Shown here: in pieces, positions 58,933 through 64,000 of the stretch | Numbering within the stretch: position 1 is the first letter of the stretch | Layout of the letters: every line of letters starts with the position of its first letter | Assembly: GCF_000424625.1 (NCBI RefSeq) | Contig: NZ_AUKG01000002.1 | Span: 186,001 to 250,000 of the forward strand | DNA from: Conexibacter woesei Iso977N | GTDB lineage: Bacteria; Actinomycetota; Thermoleophilia; Solirubrobacterales; Solirubrobacteraceae | Length of the DNA stretch: 64,000 nt | Reading direction: 5' to 3' | The notes under the pieces: generated by a model | What the model was told of the DNA's origin: nothing | Seen by the model: the letters and a program-made list of their open reading frames with translations, nothing else | Database searches by the model: none | Made by a program: the position numbers and the translations under genes

Positions 58933-59907
58933 ATGTCGCAGGCCCAGCAGACCCTCGCCCAACGGTTGCTCGACGGTGACAAGCGCGCCCTGGCGCGCGC
59001 GATCACGCTCGTCGAGAGCGATGATCCGGCCGGCTGGGAGCTGGTCCGGGAGGTCTTCCCGCACACGGGCAGGGCGGCGATCGTCGGGCTGACGGGCGCG
59101 CCGGGCGCGGGCAAGTCGACGCTGATCGGCGCGCTGACCAAGCTGCGGCGCGAGCAGGAGCGCGACGTCGCGGTGCTGTCGATCGACCCGTCGTCGCCGT
59201 TCACCCAGGGCGCGCTGCTCGGCGACCGCATCCGGCTGACCGACCACTTCCTCGACCCGGGCGTCTTCATCCGCTCGATGGCCAACCGCGGCGCGCTCGG
59301 CGGCCTCAGCGAAGCCGCGCTGCAGGCCGCGCTGCTGATGGACGCCGCCGGCAAGGACGACGTGTTCCTGGAGACCGTCGGCGTCGGCCAGGCCGAGGTC
59401 GACATCATCGACCACGCCGACACGATCGTCCTCGTGCTGATGCCCGGCTCCGGCGACTCGATCCAGGCGCTGAAGGCCGGCGTGATGGAGATCCCGGACA
59501 TCATCGTCGTCAACAAGGCCGACCACCCGCTGACCGACACGATGGTCCGCGAGATCCGCGGCGTCCTGTCGCTGGCGCCCCAGCGCGGCTGGCGCGTCCC
59601 GATCATCAAGACCCAGGCCCACAGGGGCGACGGCGTCGCCGAGCTGGTCGAGAAGCTCGACGAGCACCGCGCCTACATCGAGGCCGAGGGCACGCTCAGC
59701 GAGCGCCGCCGCCGCAACCTCCGCAGCGAGGTCGTCGGGATCTGCACCTACCGCCTGCGCCGCCGCCTGGAGGAGCAGCTCGACGAGGATCCGCACTTCG
59801 CCGAGCTGCTGGAGGAGGTCGTCGCCCGCAGGCTCGACCCCGCCACCGCCGCCTCGCGGATCCTGGAGCGCCTCGACGCCGCCGCGGCGTCGCGCACGGA
59901 CGCCTAG
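58933..59907 (+). CDS. MeaB/ArgK-type GTPase (methylmalonyl-CoA mutase chaperone)
   Basis: 324 residues: Walker A GLTGAPGAGKSTLIGALTKL (about 50-66), DPSSPFTQGALLGDRIRL, VGVGQAEVDIIDHADTIVLV (switch II), and the GTP-specific NKAD in IIVVNKADHPLTDT. This matches the MeaB family that loads and protects adenosylcobalamin-dependent mutases. No mutase gene is in the window, so its partner is elsewhere. The C-terminal helical dimerisation arm (RRRNLRSEVVGICTYRLRRR) is complete. Its stop interlocks with the converging ornithine cyclodeaminase-like gene (CTAG). Confidence 0.9.
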   Translation: MSQAQQTLAQRLLDGDKRALARAITLVESDDPAGWELVREVFPHTGRAAIVGLTGAPGAGKSTLIGALTKLRREQERDVAVLSIDPSSPFTQGALLGDRIRLTDHFLDPGVFIRSMANRGALGGLSEAALQAALLMDAAGKDDVFLETVGVGQAEVDIIDHADTIVLVLMPGSGDSIQALKAGVMEIPDIIVVNKADHPLTDTMVREIRGVLSLAPQRGWRVPIIKTQAHRGDGVAELVEKLDEHRAYIEAEGTLSERRRRNLRSEVVGICTYRLRRRLEEQLDEDPHFAELLEEVVARRLDPATAASRILERLDAAAASRTDA

Positions 59908-60695
59908 CGCGCCTGGGCCACCGCGGACGCGACGACCGCGTCCTCCCAGGCCATCCCGGTGGACTTGAAGACGCGCGGCCGCGTGTAGTCGGGCGCGGCG
60001 TCCTCGGCCAGCGTGCTGACCTCGGTGACGCCCGCAAGCAGGACGTCGCCGGCCTCCCGGAACGCGGATGCGCGCGACTCCACGACGACCTGCGCGCGCC
60101 GCATCAACCCGGCGTCCAGCTCCGCGGCATCGGGCTCGTGCGACCCAATGGCTATGACAACCGCGCGGTCGCTCACCCGCGCGCCGTCGAACACCGGCGA
60201 CCGCGCGGTGGTGGCACAGACGATGACGTCGGCGTCCTCGAGCGACGGCGCACCGGCGCGGCCGACCACGTCGACCTGCTCCAGGGACGGCAGGACCTCG
60301 CGCAGCGCGGCGACGTGCGCCGTGCCCTGCGGGCCGCGCCCGTAGACCACCAACCTGCGCGCGTCGGGCACCGCCAGTCGCCGCGCCGCCAGCGCGCTCA
60401 CCGCCGCGGTCCGCAGGTTCGTCAGGGCAATGCCATCGACAACGGCGACCGGCGCCAGCGTGTCCGGGTCGAAGACGACGCACACGCCCTGGATCCGCGG
60501 ATCCCCGCCGACGGTCACGAGCTTCACCGCGCCCGCGACCGACGGCATCACCAACAACTCGCCGCCACCGACCGGGACGCTGCTGCGCGGGACGTCGGCC
60601 TCCGGGTCGAACCCCCGCCGCAGCACGTCCTCCAGCGCCTCCACCGCCTTGGTGTAGGACAACTGCGCGACCGCTTCGGCGTCGAGGAACCGCAT
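59904..60695 (-). CDS. ornithine cyclodeaminase/mu-crystallin family protein
   Basis: 263 residues, Rossmann NAD-binding fold: SVPVGGGELLVMPSVAGAVK with the Lys near the substrate, VVYGRGPQGTAHVAALREV, VICATTARSPVFDGARVSDR, and the N-terminal RFLDAEAVAQLSYTKAVEAL. It is shorter than classic ornithine cyclodeaminase (about 320-340), lacking part of the N-terminal domain. Members can be ketimine reductases, alanine or ornithine deaminases, so the substrate is open. It lies just before an SDR gene on the same strand, nine bases apart. Confidence 0.82.
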   Translation of the reverse strand: MRFLDAEAVAQLSYTKAVEALEDVLRRGFDPEADVPRSSVPVGGGELLVMPSVAGAVKLVTVGGDPRIQGVCVVFDPDTLAPVAVVDGIALTNLRTAAVSALAARRLAVPDARRLVVYGRGPQGTAHVAALREVLPSLEQVDVVGRAGAPSLEDADVIVCATTARSPVFDGARVSDRAVVIAIGSHEPDAAELDAGLMRRAQVVVESRASAFREAGDVLLAGVTEVSTLAEDAAPDYTRPRVFKSTGMAWEDAVVASAVAQAR

Positions 60696-60704
60696 CCCCG
60701 CAGG

Positions 60705-61586
60705 CTACGTCGTCGCGGAGTGCGCGACCGGGACGCCGGTCTCCCACGGCAGGACGTGGCCGTGCTGGACGAGCTCGCCGTAGTACTTGGTGTCGAACTC
60801 CGGCGCCAGGGCGAGCTGCACCGGCCACGCCGCCGCCTGCTCCGGCGTCTGGGCCTCGCTCATGTCGGCGAACCACGGGCGCGAGGCGTCGGTGTCGATC
60901 AGGCCCGGGCACAGCGCGGCGATCAGCCGCCCGGACGCGAGGTCCTCGTCGCGGCGCGCGCGGGCCAGCGCCCGGACGGCGGCGACCTGCGCGACCTTCG
61001 AGGGGATGTTCAGCCAGCGGCCGAAGCCCTCCTGCTCGGCGCGGCCGGCGTGGACGGCGGCGCGCCAGTCGGCGACGAGCGCGTCGACCGCGTCGAGGTC
61101 GCCGCTGTCGGCGGCCGCGGCGAAGCGCGGGGCGACGGCCGGGTCGAGCTTGTCGAGCGTCCCCAGCGCGCTGGCGACGATGAGCAGCCGCCCGCCGGGG
61201 TTCAGGCGCGGCGCGAACGCGCGCAGGACGTGCGTCGTGGCGAGGTTGCTGGTCTCGGCGACAGCGTCGACCTCGTCGGCGGGATCCGCGTCCGGGCTCA
61301 TCCGCGCGGTCGCGTTCGAGAACAGCACGTCGATCGTGCCCAGCTCGGCGGCCAGCGCAGCGATCGCGGCGGGGTCACGGACGTCGAGCACGCGCGGCTG
61401 CACCTGCGCGGACCCGGCGGGCAGCTGCGCGGCGATCTGGGCGGCGGCGTCGCCGACGCGGCCGGCGTCGCGCCCGGTCAGGAGAACGCGGTCGCCGGCG
61501 CTCAGGCCGGCCGCGAGCCCGGCGGCGAGCGCGCGGCCGAGACCCTGGTTGGCGCCGGTGACGAGGGCGGTGCGGGGAGCGGTCAT
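60705..61586 (-). CDS. short-chain dehydrogenase/reductase with atypical active site
   Basis: 293 residues. The NAD(P) loop TALVTGANQGLGRALAAGLA and the NAG-like LFSNATARMS are intact. The Ser in LIVASALGTLDKLD is present, but the catalytic Tyr-x3-Lys reads N-I-P-S-K (RWLNIPSKVAQ), so the Tyr is Asn. A long C-terminal part (ALCPGLIDTDASRPWFADMS) is as in carbonyl-reductase-type SDRs. Activity is uncertain. It is divergent from a LysR gene with an operator palindrome between them. The start ATG is at 61586. Confidence 0.82.
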   Translation of the reverse strand: MTAPRTALVTGANQGLGRALAAGLAAGLSAGDRVLLTGRDAGRVGDAAAQIAAQLPAGSAQVQPRVLDVRDPAAIAALAAELGTIDVLFSNATARMSPDADPADEVDAVAETSNLATTHVLRAFAPRLNPGGRLLIVASALGTLDKLDPAVAPRFAAAADSGDLDAVDALVADWRAAVHAGRAEQEGFGRWLNIPSKVAQVAAVRALARARRDEDLASGRLIAALCPGLIDTDASRPWFADMSEAQTPEQAAAWPVQLALAPEFDTKYYGELVQHGHVLPWETGVPVAHSATT

Positions 61587-61611
61587 GGTCTTGACGCTAG
61601 AGCGCATCGGG

Positions 61612-61634
61612 CCATGTTCGATACGAGAACATGG
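61612..61634. promoter_or_regulatory. LysR-type operator
   Basis: CCATGTTC (61612-61619) and GAACATGG (61627-61634) form a perfect 8-bp inverted repeat with a 7-base spacer. The centre contains a T-N11-A pattern, which is typical of LysR binding. It lies between the divergent SDR and LysR genes. Confidence 0.75.
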
Positions 61635-61657
61635 CATCGGTACCATGCGCGCTTCGC

Positions 61658-62569
61658 ATGGCTGCCGCCGGAGACTTCGCACCCACGGGCCTGCGCGTCC
61701 TGCGCGAGGTGGCCGCCGCGGGCTCGTTCTCGGCCGCGGCGCGGACGCTGGGCTACACGCAGTCGGCGGTCTCGCGCCAGGTCGCGGCGCTGGAGGTCGT
61801 CGCCGGGACCGCGCTGTTCGAGCGCCGCCGCGACGGCGTGGCGCTGACCGCCGCGGGCGCCCGGCTGCTGCCGCGCGCGCGGCGGATCCTGGACGAGTTG
61901 GACGCCGCCCGCGGCGAGCTGCGGGGTGAGCCCGTGGCGACCGGGCCGGTCCGGGTGGGCGCGTTCGCGACGGCGGCCGCGGGGCTCGTGCCGCGCGCGC
62001 TGGCGCTGCTGCCGGGCGAGATCCGGGTCACGCTGCGCGAGGGCACGACGCCCACGCTGACCCGCGCGCTGCGCGCCGGCACGCTCGACCTCGCGGTCCT
62101 CGCGCAGTCGCCGCCGTTCCGGCCGCCCGACGCGGAGTCGCCGAAGCTGGCGCTGACGACGCTGACCGAGCGCGAGCTGGTCGTCGGCGTCGCGGCAAGC
62201 GCGCCGCTGGCGCGGCGGGGCGTCGTCGCGGTCGACGAGCTGGAGGGCCAGACCTGGGTGGCGTCGCGCGCAGGCGAGGGCGGCGGCACGCTGCTCGGCG
62301 TCTGGCCGGGGATCGCCGAGCGCGCCGACGTCCGCTACGTCGTGCGCGACTGGCACGCCAAGCTCCAGCTCGTCGCCGCCGGCCTGGCGATCACGACGCT
62401 CCCGCCGATCCTCGGCGACACGCTGCCGCCTGGCATCGCGACCGTCGCCGTGCGCGGCGAGCCGGTCGAGACGCGGCGGATCGTCCTCGCCCACCGCGCG
62501 GGCGCGCTGGACGACGCCGCGACGAGCCGCGTGGCGGCCGCGCTGGCGCGCGCGGCGGGCCCGCGCTAG
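61658..62569 (+). CDS. LysR-family transcriptional regulator
   Basis: 303 residues. The N-terminal winged helix-turn-helix (about 8-65) contains LRVLREVAAAGSFSAAARTL and GYTQSAVSRQVAALE. The C-terminal substrate-binding domain (GPVRVGAFATAAAGLVPRAL, DLAVLAQSPPFRPPDAES, VAAGLAITTLPPILGD) is complete. The ATG at 61658 was chosen because an earlier in-frame ATG (61631) overlaps the operator. It probably regulates itself and the divergent SDR gene. Its stop interlocks with the converging membrane-protein gene. Confidence 0.9.
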   Translation: MAAAGDFAPTGLRVLREVAAAGSFSAAARTLGYTQSAVSRQVAALEVVAGTALFERRRDGVALTAAGARLLPRARRILDELDAARGELRGEPVATGPVRVGAFATAAAGLVPRALALLPGEIRVTLREGTTPTLTRALRAGTLDLAVLAQSPPFRPPDAESPKLALTTLTERELVVGVAASAPLARRGVVAVDELEGQTWVASRAGEGGGTLLGVWPGIAERADVRYVVRDWHAKLQLVAAGLAITTLPPILGDTLPPGIATVAVRGEPVETRRIVLAHRAGALDDAATSRVAAALARAAGPR

Positions 62570-63750
62570 AGCAGCAGGACCGCGTTCGCCGCGACCGTGA
62601 GGACCGCCAGCGCGATCCCGGTCCGGGGCGCGAAGCGCCAGCCCCACGCGCTCAGCGCGGCCAGCGGCGGCAGGGCGGGGAGGAGGTGGCGCGCGTGCGA
62701 CCACGGGTGGTCGCCGGACAGGCCGGGCGCCGCGAACACCGCGGTCAGCAGGACCGCCGCGGCGATCAGCGCCAGGAACGCGGCGGTGACCTCCACGTCG
62801 CCCTGCCCCGGCAACGCGACCGCCAGCCGCTCCCGGTGCGAGCGCCACAGCCGCCACAGGGCGAGCAGGGACAACAACAAGAACGGCGACCACACCAACA
62901 AGCCCTCGGGCCCGGCCAAGGCCGTCGCCAGCCGCGGCGCCCGGGCGAGGTGGTCGGCGACGCCCGACGCGCCGGTGGCGCCCCCGCGTGCGACGTCGTG
63001 CGGCGTCAGCCCGCCGAACAGCCGGTCGCTGATCGTGATGTACACGACGCCCGACGTCAGGACGACCTCCAGCGCGATGAACCCCGCCAGCCCGCGCTGA
63101 CGCCGCCGCAGCCAGCGCGTGAGCGCGAGCGCCACGACCATCGCGGGCGCGATCAGCTCGGTGGCGATCCACGGCAGCGCGCCGATCAGCGCCGCGCCCC
63201 AGAACGCCCACGACCGCCGCGGCTCCTCGCGCACCCGCAGCGCCAGCAGCGCGGCGCCCGCCAGCGCGGTCGCGCCGACCAGCGCGGGTGCGATCGTCGT
63301 CGCGCCCGCCACCGCCGGCGGCGACAGCCCGACGACCAGCGCGCTCCGCGCCGCCCACGGCTCCGGGACCAGCGCGCGGCCCAGGGCCGCCGCCAGGCAG
63401 AACCCCAGCGCGGCGATCATCAGCAAGAACACGCGCACGCCGTCCGGTCCGGCGACCCAGTAGGCGGGCGCGATCAGCGCGGCAAAGCCAAGGCCTACAG
63501 GTTGGACCTCGCGCCCGCCGACCGCCACCGGCGGGTGCAGCTCCCGCGGCGCGCCGTCCCACCTCCGCCACACCCGCGCCGCGTGCTGGTTGCGCACGTC
63601 CACGTCGTGATCGCGCACGATCGACTCCGCGACGAGCAGCCGCTGCGCCTCCGGCCCGCTGACCGTCCGCGCGCCCGGCACGGCGAGCGTCACCGCGTAG
63701 GCGGCGACGAGGACGAGCCACAGCGGCAACGCGCGCCGCACCGCGGACAT
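62566..63750 (-). CDS. polytopic membrane protein (glycosyltransferase-39-like)
   Basis: 394 residues with about ten hydrophobic segments (LPLWLVLVAAYAVTLAVPGA, VFLLMIAALGFCLAAALGRA, ALVVGLSPPAVAGATTIAPA, FLALIAAAVLLTAVFAAPGL). The first extracellular loop carries acidic residues and RDHDVDVRNQ, a pattern similar to the Asp-bearing first loop of GT-C/GT39 enzymes that use polyprenyl-phosphate sugars. This is suggestive only. It probably attaches a sugar to a wall or lipid acceptor. The ATG start is at 63750; upstream in-frame sequence is basic and shadow-like. Confidence 0.65.
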   Translation of the reverse strand: MSAVRRALPLWLVLVAAYAVTLAVPGARTVSGPEAQRLLVAESIVRDHDVDVRNQHAARVWRRWDGAPRELHPPVAVGGREVQPVGLGFAALIAPAYWVAGPDGVRVFLLMIAALGFCLAAALGRALVPEPWAARSALVVGLSPPAVAGATTIAPALVGATALAGAALLALRVREEPRRSWAFWGAALIGALPWIATELIAPAMVVALALTRWLRRRQRGLAGFIALEVVLTSGVVYITISDRLFGGLTPHDVARGGATGASGVADHLARAPRLATALAGPEGLLVWSPFLLLSLLALWRLWRSHRERLAVALPGQGDVEVTAAFLALIAAAVLLTAVFAAPGLSGDHPWSHARHLLPALPPLAALSAWGWRFAPRTGIALAVLTVAANAVLLL

Positions 63751-63761
63751 GCCGCGGGACC

Positions 63762-64000
63762 CTACGGCAGCAGCGCGGCGACGCGCTCGGCGTCGCCGGG
63801 CGACAGGCGGAAGCTCACGAGCTTCTGCTCCGGCGCGCCCGCGACCGTCAGGACGGTGTGGTGCAACAGCAGCTCGCCGAGGACCGGGTGGCGCAGGCGC
63901 TTGCGGCCGCCGCCGAGCGGGGCGATCGCGTGGCCCTCCCACCACGACCGCGCCTCCGGGCTGGCCGCGTGGAGCCGGTCGATCAGCGCCGCGAACCCCG
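63762..64000 (-). CDS. XRE-type regulator with MmyB-like domain (partial, 5' end outside window)
   Basis: Only the C-terminal 78 residues lie in the window. FAALIDRLHAASPEARSWWE followed by GHAIAPLGGGRKRLRHPVLG and LLLHHTVLTVAGAPEQKLVS matches the MmyB-like ligand-binding domain, with its characteristic W...R/H and RHPVxGEL motif. Such domains follow an N-terminal helix-turn-helix, which would be beyond the window edge. The stop is the TAG at 63762-63764. It lies 11 bases from the membrane-protein start. Confidence 0.8.
   Translation of the reverse strand, partial: GFAALIDRLHAASPEARSWWEGHAIAPLGGGRKRLRHPVLGELLLHHTVLTVAGAPEQKLVSFRLSPGDAERVAALLP

Noticed and set aside
1-64000. tRNA, rRNA, CRISPR arrays, prophage or insertion sequence
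   Set aside because: No cloverleaf-like sequence, no regularly spaced identical repeats, and no transposase, integrase or phage structural motifs were recognised in any reading frame. The repeats found have no linked mobility gene.

Overview
The window is a very GC-rich, densely packed bacterial chromosome segment. It most resembles an actinobacterium of the Thermoleophilia/Solirubrobacterales type (Conexibacter- or Baekduia-like). The reasons are: class II FBPase (GlpX), ROK glucokinase, a CGNR regulator, tandem Get3/ArsA-like ATPases as in mycobacteria, a cluster resembling mycobacterial methylglucose lipopolysaccharide (MGLP) genes, many promoters that look leaderless, and no outer-membrane genes. 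The placement is inferred from gene content. No rRNA, tRNA, CRISPR array, complete prophage or insertion sequence was recognised.

Layout. 1-4.0 kb (minus): sugar-phosphate block of glucokinase, transaldolase, glucose-6-phosphate isomerase and 6-phosphogluconate dehydrogenase (cut by the window edge). 4.1-10.1 kb: ECF sigma factor with zinc-finger anti-sigma, a disulfide-reductase-like flavoprotein lacking the usual active-site His, GT2 glycosyltransferase, arylsulfatase, small membrane protein. 10.1-10.7 kb: a 0.6-kb non-coding stretch with a large composite inverted repeat and then a folded leader that can hide a ribosome-binding site. 10.7-20.8 kb: nitroreductase-like protein, aminotransferase, GlpX, NmrA-like protein, MerR-DICT regulator, a divergent EamA/CGNR pair, MoeA and a degenerate GGDEF protein. 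20.9-30.4 kb: cell-surface and housekeeping genes. These include an RlpA-like protein behind a c-di-AMP riboswitch, a secreted protein, the primary sigma factor with a CRP-type site at its promoter, PilT, AIM24, HxlR, a Tat-exported PGRP amidase and an NlpC/P60-like protein. 30.5-34.8 kb: arginase-fold protein and two Get3/ArsA-like ATPases. 35.2-37.7 kb: ParA translationally coupled to an FtsZ with a ~228-residue disordered N-terminal extension. 37.9-42.6 kb: GGDEF-EAL protein, PAS/GAF histidine kinase and two response regulators. 42.6-45.5 kb: tandem 131-bp-period repeats, a GGT-like protein, and a lower-GC HNH-Shedu nuclease that is probably an anti-phage gene. 45.6-54.4 kb: small envelope proteins, methyltransferases, a transporter, Lon-substrate-domain protein, photolyase, a beta-hydroxyacid dehydrogenase and signal peptidase I. 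54.4-57.6 kb: MGLP-like methyltransferase, GH57 enzyme and acyltransferase. 57.6-64 kb: MBL hydrolase with divergent TetR, MeaB GTPase, ornithine cyclodeaminase-like protein, SDR with divergent LysR, a membrane protein and a partial MmyB-type regulator.

The most unusual items are: the composite inverted repeat at 10085-10490; the ParA/extended-FtsZ pair; the HNH-Shedu fusion; the SD-hiding leader at 10588-10682; the MGLP-like cluster; and the repeated use of one CTAG as interlocked stop codons in five of about fifteen convergent gene pairs. Genes of central metabolism, division, envelope growth and signalling are intermixed with a light accessory load.
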